DNA of 64,000 bases from Acanthaster planci. Taxonomy: Eukaryota > Echinodermata > Asteroidea > Valvatida > Acanthasteridae. The position numbers and the translations under genes were made by a program. Location of the stretch: contig NW_019091392.1 of the NCBI RefSeq assembly GCF_001949145.1, forward strand, positions 288,625 to 352,624. The letters run 5' to 3'. Shown piece by piece: positions 53,791-64,000 of the stretch (position 1 is the first letter of the stretch; each line of letters begins with the position of its first letter). The notes under the pieces were generated by a model that was not told where the DNA came from, did no database searches, and worked only from the letters and a program-made list of their open reading frames with translations.

Positions 53791-55630
53791 AAAGTCGATG
53801 GTGGAAGAAACGTGCACAAAACAAATGGGCTTTTGGTCAGAAGAGGAAGAAGAAGAAAAAAAATCAGACCAAAAAGAATTTCTTTTACACAAAATGGCGA
53901 AAAAGCCCCCCAAAAAACAAAACAAAAATGATGCCCTTTTTGCAACTTAATCTCCATTTAAAACCCTTCCCTTTTTAACTATCTGCAAGATTTCAAACCA
54001 GTCAAACATGTAAATTACAAAATACAATTCACAACATCATTTTTATCACGAAGACCACAAATTAGAGATTTTAAGCATTTGTTGCTTTTGGCGTTCCATA
54101 CAATGCGATCTGTTCTCGGCACCATGTGCTCGACATTTTGCCAGGTCCTGAGTATATGCCCTACGCACAGTGCGCTGCCTGCCACATGTTACAGGCAGAT
54201 ATTGTGTGTCCACGTAAACAGCAGCCAATCCACAGTACGCGAAAGGGATTTTCGAGTTCGCAAATATTTTAAGGGGGTTTTTGTCATTGGCGCTTCATCA
54301 ACTGAAGCACAGTCATGCCAGGGTCAGATCCGTGCGTGTTTCCGTACGTGACAGAATGTTCCGAGAAAGAAACGCCAGCTTGACTCAAACTTCGATGAGT
54401 TCCATGCTCTGAGTAGTTGTCTGTGACTGCAGAGTGGGTTGAAGCTGCAGGAGTCCGGAGTGGGGAAAGCAGGTGCGGATTTGTCGCTCAGGCAGCGGAC
54501 AAAGGAGGACAGAGATTCGTTGATAAATTAGACCACTGTCATCCATGGTTCAGGGGAGCATTCACGTTGTTTAGAATGACATTTCTTCTTGGCCTTTGAA
54601 GTAACCAATGAAGGAGAAGAAGAACGCTTGCCCTCAGGTCTGGAATGCAGAATGAATCTGGAATGAATCAGCAGCCGACATAGTGGGTAAAGATCAGAGG
54701 ATCATCCCCTGGGGGCAGGCAGGAGCTTGGCTGGTACAGATGCTGTCTTCTTGGGGCGAGGGGCCAGCCGAGGAAAGTTTCCGGGGAATACCAAGCTGGA
54801 AACAAGAGCCGCGGATGGGTTGTTGAGATCGGAAGCCACGGCGGCGTAGTAGCCCGGTAGGCTCTTCGCTGCCCGGTGGGTTCTTTTCTGGTATCCCGGG
54901 CAACATAGGCTGTGGAGTCATCAGGCAGGCCTGACCTGGTGGAGCGGGGGGAACCTGTCCTGGCATTGTCGGTACAAGGCCAACAAGGTTTCGGGTCGCC
55001 CAGTACTACCAAGGATGTGGCCTTGCGTGTAGCAGAGCTATAACAGCCAGCAGACGTTGCGGGCGGCGGGGGGAGAGGAGCCCCATTGGTCCCTGGCTTT
55101 TGTGAGCCATAGGCGTTCAATCAGAAGACTCTTTGTGTCTTTGAGGCCCTGGCTCAGTTGACTAGGCAGTCTGTTGGAGGGCGGAGAGATAGAATGGTTA
55201 TAAAAAGTCAGATATTTCCGGGGGGGGGGGGGAATCTGACTACTGCGGAATTCAGCGTTGCTGTTATGGCCGGAGTCCTCGTCTGAGCTGCTTAGGAAAT
55301 GGAGTGCCCACTTGTGCGGCTTGGCCTTGCCCTCATTCCATAAGAGATCAGAGCTCATGCAAACAAAATAAGCTTGATCAAGCCGCATCAGTCGGCTCCC
55401 CCACAGGCTGCCCCTTTGATATTTATTTGATAGTGCCCTCACACTATCAAAGGCAGACAGGCCAGTCGCTGGAATAGAATGGTTCCATCCTCACTTTGCA
55501 CCTTGCGTTAGCAGAGCACTGAAGGATTTTAGGTCCTTGACTGCAAGTTGCTGTTGCCAAACAAACCTTGCCATCCGCGACATCTTGCCTAAAATCGTCC
55601 GCAAAACTTGGCAATTGTATAAGATTGAAA
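53791..55630. other. GC-richer stretch with unrecognised open frames
   Basis: Minus-strand frames of 134 codons (55038-55442; contains SSSDEDSGHNSN) and 150 codons (54668-55120; Pro-rich) abut each other, with a 90-codon frame overlapping. A 14-G run lies near 55220. Composition differs from the AT-rich sides. I see no domain, so these may be remains of an unidentified element. Confidence 0.35.
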
Positions 55631-58090
55631 ATGTCGACAGAAAAGGATAAATGTTGCATGTGTCTTATTGGTGTAAGTAGTAGATTTCATGAAACAAAAC
55701 TGTATGAAAATGACTTGCAGGGTTGTTTTTTGCTTGACGAAGATAGGAAGGGTTCACTGTGTTCTTCTTGAGTGGGGTGTGTTTACAAGTATAGGAAAGA
55801 TCATTAAAAGACTTTTCAGGACAGGGTACATTGTCATGCTCACTCTAAAAAACATCAGATCGGGGGAAGCACAGTAAGATTGTACAGGAACAATATGGGG
55901 GGATCAGAGTGCAGTAAACAATCAATCTAATGTTAGCCATGTTAGTGCTACTTCTGTCAGTGTCATGCAAGATGCAGACAATTGCAGTGAGGGCGGGAAT
56001 TGTAAACACAAAGCCTAACTTGACAGACTTAAGGCTTTTGAGAAAAATATCAGACAACAATTTGGTTTTGATAGTTCCATTCCGGTTCAACAACTTCAAC
56101 CTGTGGCACTTCCTTACCTTGCTAAAAATACTCAAAGAAAGGATAAAGATATACTAGAAATTCAGGGTAAAACTGGGCGTGCAAGCACTTATGTTCNNNN
56201 NNNNNNNNNNNCGATTCCTATAGTTGAGGTAGGAAGTTCTGCATGCAGTGAAAGAACACTCAGGAAAAGAAGGCAAATCATGGAAAAAGTAGAGACTTTG
56301 GTTTCACGGGGGAAACATTTTCTAGTGCAAATTATGGCTCAAGTTCTTCATCGCATCCAGGACAAACTTCTTCAGCTATGGGATCACATTCTGTTGGTCA
56401 TGTCCAAACTGTCTCTGATGATATTGTAGCTCAGTGATCAGCGAACATTAAGCGGCAAAAAGAGCAGTATGCAGCAGCGTCAAACACAGCAGGTCTCAAA
56501 ATATGTAGATTTTCAAGGGAAACAATTGATGGATTGCTAAGTCTAATGCCAGAGACAATGTGGAATGTGATCAAAAGGAAAACTGAAGAAGAAATATGAC
56601 AAAAACTCATGGTAACATGAAAAGAAATGCGCTCTTCAGCAGAGTTGCCTCATGATTTTGAGTATTGCCAATTTAATGGAAGTAGTGGGAACACTGTGCA
56701 TTTCAGCAGGGTTGTAAGTGTTGAAAACCTAATCACAAATATGGTTACTGAACAGGTTCAATATAATCACATTGTTGAAAGCTTTGACAACATCTTGTGG
56801 CTTCACGTGTCTGGCGATAAAGGGGGAAAAACTACTAAAAGGTATTCCAGACTCTAAACTCTAAAGAGTGTCACTCAGTAAAGTCTGTGAAACTAATGGG
56901 GATGTCTGAGGGGGGTAAAGATGACAGGCATAACATTGAGACTGCATTTAAGCCAGTATTTGACGAGTTGCGGAATGTCACTGAGGATATTGCCAGACTG
57001 CAGCTTCCATGCCCCACCATTGATCAGACAGAACACATGTCCACAGATGACATGGTTTAATCGCAAAGTGAAGAGTTAAATTTCACACCAATCCAGGAGC
57101 TTAACGCAGATAACCAGTACATAAGCCCCGATTGCAGGTACTGCCAGAGTGCTTCCTCTTCATCTGAGGCCAAAAGCGCGACGATCACATGGTCCCCGAA
57201 AATGTACACAAAATGTAAATTGATGTGGGGTGGGGCTTGGGAATGGATTGCCAAGATTCTTGGATTGACAGGGCCTAATGGCCAATACTTTTGCCCCCAC
57301 TGCCCGGCCTCATTGTCTGATCGAAAAAAGGGGAAGCCACATACCATGCACATTCTTCCGGATTTCAAAGATGAAGATGATACCATTCCTGCAGTTCCGG
57401 AAAGGAAACTTTCAACCTGCCATTCAAAAGCCACAGAATTCCAAGAGAGTGGTGCAAGAAAATATCAGGCAAAAAACTATGAAAAACTGCCTCCAGGAAC
57501 CTCTCATAAGAAGTGAAGGTTCTGTCACCGACCAAGTATCGGTCAGCCCCTTGCACATTGGCCTGAGGCTTGGTTTGCAATTCTTTGAAATTGTTGAGAA
57601 GCATCCAAAAGATTTAGACAACAAGGTCCTCGAAAATCATGGGAGATACACTGGGGTTGAAAATCTGTATGTGCACATTAAAGACCTTCGCAAGGAAAAT
57701 GATGAATTGTGCAATAAAAAGGAGGCACTTGAGGGTGAACTTGAAGCTAAGATAGATCAGATTGATCAGGCTAAGAAAAATAGTCCAACCACTCCATCAA
57801 AATTGGGGACAAGTATGAAGACAAGAGTGCAAATGCCAAAGAATCTAGAAAACTGGTCAAGCAAATCAACAGTGAAATGAAGGAAATCAATCCGAAAATC
57901 CAAAACTTGAATAAAGAAATGACACAAAATCAGAAACTTCAAGGAAGAATTAACAAAGATATTAAGGATGTCACTGGGCCTTTCACGACCAAATTTAACC
58001 AGGTCTTAGAGGAACTGAATTATCAGAAAGCAGTCATATCATGGGGTCCTTAATTGGCCCATATGTACATAAAATGCTGAGGAGTGACAA
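55631..58090 (+). pseudogene. transposase-like gene (Cys-rich start, GDKGG motif, coiled coil), broken
   Basis: The ATG at 55631 opens MSTEKDKCCMCLIGVSS…LLDEDRKGSLCSSC, a zinc-binding-type start. Later pieces include VGSSACSERTLRKRRQIME near 56230, LWLHVSGDKGGKTTKR near 56810 and GMSEGGKDDRHNIETAFKPV near 56900. WIAKILGLTGPNGQYFCPHC follows near 57240, then PLHIGLRLGLQFFEIVEK near 57550, a coiled coil (KDLRKENDELCNKKEALEGE) near 57690, and a late YHG…LIGPYVHKML block split by a shift near 58050. This order recalls a transposon-borne RNase H-like family in invertebrates that I cannot name with certainty. Many stops and shifts, plus the 15-N gap. Confidence 0.6.
56197..56211. other. assembly gap (15 N)
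   Basis: Run of fifteen N within the broken transposase-like gene; about five codons are unknown if the length is true. Confidence 0.95.
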
Positions 58091-60600
58091 TTTCCAAAAA
58101 TTTTCAGAAATTTTTTGCTTATCTCCATTGACAAATCCTACGGTTGCAAAACATTCGGCTCTCAAGATTTTTGTGAACTAATACACATGTTCAAAAAATT
58201 CAAATCTTGCTATGTTTTGTACACACTAAACTGAATGCTTTGCAAACATGAGATGGAACTTTTATTGTTGCCATGTTCCGAGTTTGGTTGCTGGTTCCCA
58301 GTTCACTTTCCAAAAGAAAACATCAAAAGAATGAGTGCATGTTCCACTCACAAAACAATCCTGCCAAGCGTCAGAAACTGTAACTCAGACAACATGCCAT
58401 GTACAGATCACCCCAACTTTCATATGTTAAGTTGTAAATTCAGGATAGGCTGGTCAAAATAAAACTCTAGTTAAAACTTTTGTTCATGATTTCATTGTGA
58501 ATTTCACATGAAAACCATGTGCACCCTGCAAGATTATCATTTGGTTTGTTCTGTTTCATGAAAGTGCTTACACCAGATCTATTGTACAGTTTAAATAATG
58601 TTTGGTTGTTCACTAAAAATTGCAATGTGCTTCATGTTGGCAGCAAAGTGTGAGAAATCTGTGTAAAGTCTTGAGTTATCCAGTTGCTACACCAGACTCC
58701 CATTTTTCTGCAACATGAAACTACTTGTAATGCCAAAACACACGGGAAAAAACTAATTAAAATCCCTAAAAATTTGTTTGGAAACCCCTAAAAATAAACA
58801 AGTGAAACAGAATGTTTTCAGCACGCCAGTTAAAATGTTCAAATTTTCCATTGTTGCCATGGTCCTGTGAAAATTTACAAACGTGAAATACAAAGAATTT
58901 TATTCAGTGAATTGGGGAATACAAATAGCCATTGGCATCAAATATTAAATGATGATGATAGCATGAATTGGCAAATACAGGTGCGCGGTTCGACTTATTG
59001 TCAGAGATGCACATGCTCTTCAGCAGATGATACTGCATCTAACTTGGCCATTTTACATCTGAATTTAATAATTGACCTTGGTTTCATTTTGAGCATTGAG
59101 CCCTTTATGTTTTAGATGGTCTATTCACTGAAATTTACATGATCTCTAATCCATCGGATCTAGCTTTGCCTTCCTTGAAGAAATCAATTTTAAAATACTA
59201 AATAAAAGTTGGAACAACAAAAGAGAGGAGAGGCTGAAGATAACAGATGGCTATTAGCATGTCATTTGGGACGTTTCTGCCTGGAGTTCAACCTTAAGAT
59301 TCGGCTAATTGGAAGACGACGATGACATCATGCTTAACTTCCAGGTTAATTTTGTTTAAAATAATAGGGGTAGGGGTCCATGGTTTTATTGAAGTAAGAA
59401 GTCGAGATGAAAACGAGCTTTTGATACAAGACATCCATGGAAGGGTCAAATTTGCTTGGCTGGCACTTACATGTATCTTATTCACTGGGTCATTTTAAGT
59501 ACTTGCCTAGACTACTGTTTTTATTTTACAGAAACTAAGACCTAGCTAGCTTATGGTCAGTTTTCTCAGTCAAGTCACTGGAGTCCAAAATGATTGATGA
59601 TCCCAAATGTCAAAACCCTTACTTACAGGTTACTTGTAGCTTTTACGAACCTTATGCCATATGAAGGATTTTGACTCGAATCATCCTATCCTCTGTGACT
59701 CATCAACAAGCAACATCATGACTGAGAGCCTAGGCTTGGCATGTGAAATTAATAATCGGTTTGGAACGCCCTTTTTACCCCTGCATACTTGCTGGGAACC
59801 CCTATGAAGGTAAAAACAATCTCAACAGTGTCAAAAACATGAAATAACAGTGTTGAACCTAGAATTCAGACTTACAAACCCAGTGCAGGTCCATGTACAC
59901 GAAATGTATTCTACAGTTGTACTGCATTTATTTTGTGAAAAACGAGTTACGTTGTGGCCACCGCCATTTTGAAAGGGAGAACAGATCGCTTACGTGTGGT
60001 CTCCGTTTGAAGGCTATAATAAATGCTCATTTTCCAAATGATAAAAGGTTGCATTTTCTTAAAACTACACAGCAAACTAAATTACAAGAAATAAACTTCA
60101 ATTTGAGATAACATTTGTCTTGTTGTCTGAGCAATGTTGCCTAAAAACAGTCATTTTCCGCGTAGCATCCATCACGGAGGTGCGAGAACTGGCACATGTA
60201 GATGCATGTACATGCTGAGATCATCACATCAGACATTGTTTTCGTATTCACAGACGGAGTAATATTGCTGAGAACACAGGGACTACTTTAGGCAGTAATT
60301 TTCTCACTTTTAATCACAATTTTAATGGGAAACTAGAGGAACATGGTTGTAGACAACCACTGAGCTGTTTCAGAATTTTTTGTTATCTTTATCTTTTTGG
60401 AAAATAGATCAAACTATCAGTAAGGGTAATGTATTTGAAATTCTCACAGCAATTCCCAGGTGAAGCACTGGCAAATCAACAAAAGTGCGAAGTGAAAAAC
60501 GTGAACGAACCCTATAAAGCAAACTGAAACTTTAACCAGCCCCACGGGTTGTTGGACTACCTATGCTTCCAATACAAAGTCACTCAGATGTATGAGTGCA
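58091..60600. other. non-coding stretch, nothing recognised
   Basis: AT-rich, frames below 85 codons, no RNA gene or element ends seen. Confidence 0.5.
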
Positions 60601-61362
60601 CCAGTTTTTGACGTTAGAAGAAACGTGCACAAAACCTATGGAGAAAAACTGCAGCTTTAATGTCATGTCATATGATTTGCGTTAATATTGAAAAAAAATC
60701 TGAAATATTATTGGATATTCGGACTCTTGGGTATATTTATAATCGAACGAAGACAAAAAACCCCACAATTTTTCTTTCGTTCTCAGAGTAATTCTCAGCG
60801 AAGTTCAGGACTACCCTCTTTAAGGTCGATAATATTGCGTAGTAAAAAAACGTGTACAAAATGTACAAAACCTATGGGGAAAACTGCAGCTTTAATCTCA
60901 TATGACGTGACCCCTGATGATGTTATTTTGACGATTTTTCTTTGGGAGCCTCTCTTCATCAGGGACTACAAGTGTACATTGAAGGAAATAATTCAGATTG
61001 ACCAAAGTGCCATGGACAGGCTGATGAAAACTTGTACAAAACCTACGGGGAAAGATGAAATATCCAAAAATCAATTTAAAAATAGGTGATGACGTCATCA
61101 TAACGTCATAAATTTAGCAAAATTCTTTCATCAGGTTCTTTGATGTCTGTAACTTTGAAGATGATCAAACCTTTAAAACTAACCCAATGATGGCTTCAAC
61201 ACGTGTACAAAGTCAATAGGCTGAAATAAATATTAGAAATCAATAATAAATCACATGATGATGTCATCATGACGTCATTTACTGACAATAATTCTTGTAT
61301 CAGGGTCTTTGTTGGCTGTCACTTTGATAACGATCAAACATTGCAAAGGTTTCAATATTGTG

Positions 61363-61492
61363 GCAGTCTCCTGACGACGGAGAGAGCATACTGTCCGAAA
61401 CATTGCGTTCCTCACGGTTCTTTTCAGAACCATACAGACTCACAAAAGAGATTGTATCCTTGCATGGTGCTACCGCAAGCTTTCCACCTTAG
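61363..61492 (+). mobile_element. 130-bp short retroposed element with 12-bp target duplication
   Basis: The family B unit is interrupted by 130 bp starting GCAGTCTCCTGACGACGG. The flanks are the same 12 bases, TTCAATATTGTG (61351-61362 and 61493-61504), which in intact units occurs once. The insert carries a hairpin-like segment CTGACGACGGAGAG…CTGTCCGAAAC and a 16-base stem-loop. It has no poly-A tail and no tRNA-type promoter that I can see. It looks like a SINE or other small retroposed RNA. Confidence 0.8.
61416..61431 (+). other. histone-3'-end-like stem-loop
   Basis: GGTTCTTTTCAGAACC forms a 6-bp stem and a 4-base TTTC loop, fitting the known form of the animal histone mRNA 3' stem-loop (purine/pyrimidine pattern GGYYYT…ARRRCC). 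A purine-rich CACAAAAGAGAT follows at 61441-61452, where a histone downstream element would lie. No histone gene is present. Confidence 0.6.
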
Positions 61493-64000
61493 TTCAATAT
61501 TGTGCCTTTTAAACGTGTACAAAGTGAATGCGCTGAAATAAATATTGAAAATTCAACACTAAATCACATGATGACATCATCATGACGTCATTTCTTTAGA
61601 ATAATTCTGGCAAGAGGGTCTTTGTTGGCTGTTTCTTTGGTAACGATCAATCATCGCAAAGGTTTCAAAATTGTGCCTTGAAAACATGTACAAAGTCAAT
61701 GGGCTGAAATAAATATTGAAAAGTCAATAGTAAATCACATGATGATGTTATCATGACATCATGTCTTTTGAAGAATTCTTGCATAAGGGTCTTTCTTCGA
61801 TATCACTTTCATAGCGATCAAACATTGCAAAGGTTTCAAAATAGTGGCTTGAAAATGTGTACAAAGTCAAGGGGGAAAAATTAAATATTCAAAATTCAAA
61901 AAGAAATCAGGTGATGATGTAATCAACACAAATTTCTTCTAGGACCATCCTTGGATGATTGTCCAAAGGTCTGTCAAGTTTGAAGTCAATCAGATTTAGT
62001 AAACTGCCAAAGTTGACTAGTGGAAGAAAACGTGTACAAACCCTATGGGGAAAAGTCTGAAAAAGGAAAAGAATAAAAACTACAGAGAAGTGTTTGTAAA
62101 CAAGTACAAACACAGAGCTGTTTCGGGACTGTTTTACCAACAAAATAAGTATTGGCAATTGTGATGAAAAACCTGAAACTATGAGAGTAAAAATGAACAA
62201 TTGAATATTCAGGACGTGATATATACCCTCGAAAAAGTTTAATTTATAATCAGTTTCAACCAATGCAATTGGATGTCCACTTCAGAAAATAATCTAATAT
62301 GACTTGTCACGTGACATTATTCTCACGGTTGAGAATTTGCTTTGTACTTCGTGGAGCTTCTCACAATAGCTTAAAAATTATAATACTTACTTAAAGATAA
62401 CATATACAGCTTCTTTGACTGTTGATGTCATCACGAGTGTATGTGATACCAGTTACAAGAAATGTATTTCTTTAATGTCACGTGACTTGTCACCAGATGA
62501 GGTCAGAATCACATCAGATCAATTTGGGTCTAAAACCCTTCTCTTTCCAGCCACACACAAAGTTTCAACCGCATCGGACCTGTACTGTTCGATGTATAGT
62601 GGTTTGAAGAGATCCCCTTTAACGGCACGTGACTTGTCTCCTGATGACGTCATCTTTACTAAATATACTCAATATTTGCCTAAAGCACTACCTCTCCAGG
62701 ATATAAGAATTATCTTCGTTGTATAGTTAGTTCGTGCTGTAAGTTTGACGATGATCAACGATTACTAAGGTACGAAAATAGTGCCTCGAAAACATGCACA
62801 AAGTCCATGGGCTGAAATAAATATTAAAAAATCAATAATAAATCACATGATGACTACGTCATAAATTTGGACGTATGTTTGCATCAAGGTCTGTGTTGGC
62901 TGTAACTTTGAAGGTGATCAAAGCTCTAAACTAACCCAAATGCTGGCTTGAAAACGTGTACAAAGTCAATAGGCTGAAATAAATATTGAAAAATCAAGAA
63001 TAAATGACGCGATGACGTCATCATGACGTCCTTTACTCACAATAATTTTTGTATCACGGTCTTTGTTGGCTGTCACTTTGATAACCATCAAACATTGGAA
63101 AGGTTTGAAAATTGTACCTTGAAAACGTGTACAAAGTCTAGGGCAAAAAAACTCATTTGCGGAAACACTGCTCCTTTAAGTCCATGTCACGTGATTTGCA
63201 CTTGAACTGAACACTTTTAATGAAATATTACTTCATATTCCAACTCTTAGGCATATTTCAAATAAAATAACACAGCGTAAAGTACCCGATTTCTCTTTTG
63301 TTCTGATAGCAATCTTGCGCCGAAGTTAAAGACTACTTGTTCACTTGTGTTAAGTAGAAAAAAGTGTACAAAACCTATGGGGAAAAATTAAATATTCAAA
63401 AATGAATATAAAATAAGGGATGATGTCATCATGACGACATCCCTTTGCAATAAATCTTGCATCAGGGTCTTTGTTAGCTATCACTTTGAGAATGATCAAA
63501 CACTGCAAAGTTACCAAAATTGTGGCTCGAATACGTGCACAAAGTCAATGGGCTAGAAACACGTGTGCAGGAAAACTGTTCCTTTAATTTCATGTCACGT
63601 GATTGTTGTCTAAACAGGGAAAAACTTATGAAATATTATTTAATATTTGCACACTTAGGTATATTTGCGATCGAACGGAAGGGAAAATTTAGTCTGATTT
63701 CTTTTTTGTTCTGGTAGTAATTCTTGGTCGAAGTCGAGGACTTCTCACGCATTATGCTGGACAATGTGTGTACAAACCTTACGTTGTGCAAAAACGCCAT
63801 CCATGGTTTAATATAGGACAGTTTGTTGAAAATTGAAAGCCCAGGCAGGTGTAACCGTAATTCTGCAATAGCGCCCTCATAGCCTGATATAGGACAGTCC
63901 GAAAACTGTGTGCAATCTGTGTATAAAATCTATGGTGAAAAATGAATTCTTAGAAAATCAATAATAAATAAAATGCTCAAGTTATCACTGTGAATTTCTT

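Larger units (their letters stand above)
60601..64000. repeat. ~175-bp tandem repeat, family B, with family A patches
   Basis: GTGTACAAAGTCAATGGGCT, AAATAAATATTGAAAAATCA, a TGACGTCATCATGACGTCAT-like palindrome pair, GTCTTTGTTGGCTGT and CGATCAAACATTGCAAAGG recur in that order. Units begin near 61100, 61270, 61570, 61745, 62835, 63010 and 63420. Family A units interrupt at 62460-62710. The array reaches the window end. Confidence 0.85.

Noticed and set aside
53778-53978. Lys-rich 66-codon frame
   Set aside because: Low-complexity AAG/AAA-rich DNA; no protein features beyond composition.
54668-55120. Pro-rich frame as a host exon
   Set aside because: An overlapping frame is equally Pro-rich, as expected from GC-rich, C-rich DNA; no splice evidence.
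61370-61405. Hammerhead ribozyme
   Set aside because: CTGACGA and GAAAC are present, but the base after the putative stem II does not fit cleanly, and no stem III with a cleavage site was found. Kept only as an alternative within the retroposed-element finding.
1-64000. tRNA or rRNA genes
   Set aside because: No cloverleaf with GGTTCGAATCC-type arm and paired acceptor was found by eye, and no rRNA-like conserved block.

Overview
The window is animal nuclear DNA with no complete host protein-coding gene that I can recognise. Four things support this: the retroelement types present (BEL/Pao, an L1-like LINE, a tyrosine-recombinase/SGNH element), a Maverick/Polinton, long tandem arrays and terminal-inverted-repeat miniature elements, and very frequent ACATGTACATGTA strings. 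Together they suggest a marine invertebrate, but I cannot separate cnidarian, echinoderm, amphioxus or others. It is a draft assembly (one N at 34033 and fifteen N at 56197-56211).

Layout. 1-9429: non-coding sequence with a ~150-bp tandem repeat (family A), a diverged internal duplication, a pogo-like miniature element with TA flanks (3717-4603), an imperfect foldback (5261-5625) and a near-perfect 188-bp hairpin (7648-7835). 9430-24910: a ~200-bp tandem repeat interrupted by a decayed but near full-length Polinton (9616-24349). From left to right the Polinton holds a protein-primed DNA polymerase B (+), an integrase (-), a small hydrophobic/coiled protein (-), a double-jelly-roll-type major capsid protein (+), a packaging ATPase (+), a Cys-rich HNH-like protein (+), a run of small membrane or coiled proteins (+), and a block of convergent minus-strand genes near the right end. 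Most genes carry stops or frameshifts. A few small ones are open.

25600-38262: a ~232-bp satellite array broken by an unidentified 450-bp insert, an L1/Tx1-like LINE that kept its 5' half but lost its reverse transcriptase, and a tyrosine-recombinase plus SGNH-hydrolase element. 38263-45750: mostly non-coding, with a short inverted repeat and the 3' part of a BEL/Pao retroelement (integrase plus DUF5641, then a probable LTR start). 45752-46543: a Harbinger-like miniature element with TTA flanks. 46544-55630: non-coding with a minisatellite, repeats of families A and B, and some unrecognised GC-rich open frames. 55631-58090: a ruined gene of a transposase-like family, with a Cys-rich start, a GDKGG motif and a coiled coil. 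58091-64000: AT-rich non-coding DNA, then a ~175-bp tandem repeat (family B) carrying paired TGACGTCA palindromes. That repeat is interrupted by a 130-bp short retroposed element with 12-bp target duplications and a histone-3'-end-like stem-loop.

How it fits together: the window records serial insertion into tandem DNA. The Polinton genes would once have formed a self-synthesising, virion-forming unit (replication, integration, capsid, packaging), and many of them start just after an AT-rich TATATAATAAAA-type box. As present here the element cannot act by itself, because its polymerase, integrase, capsid and ATPase genes are all broken.
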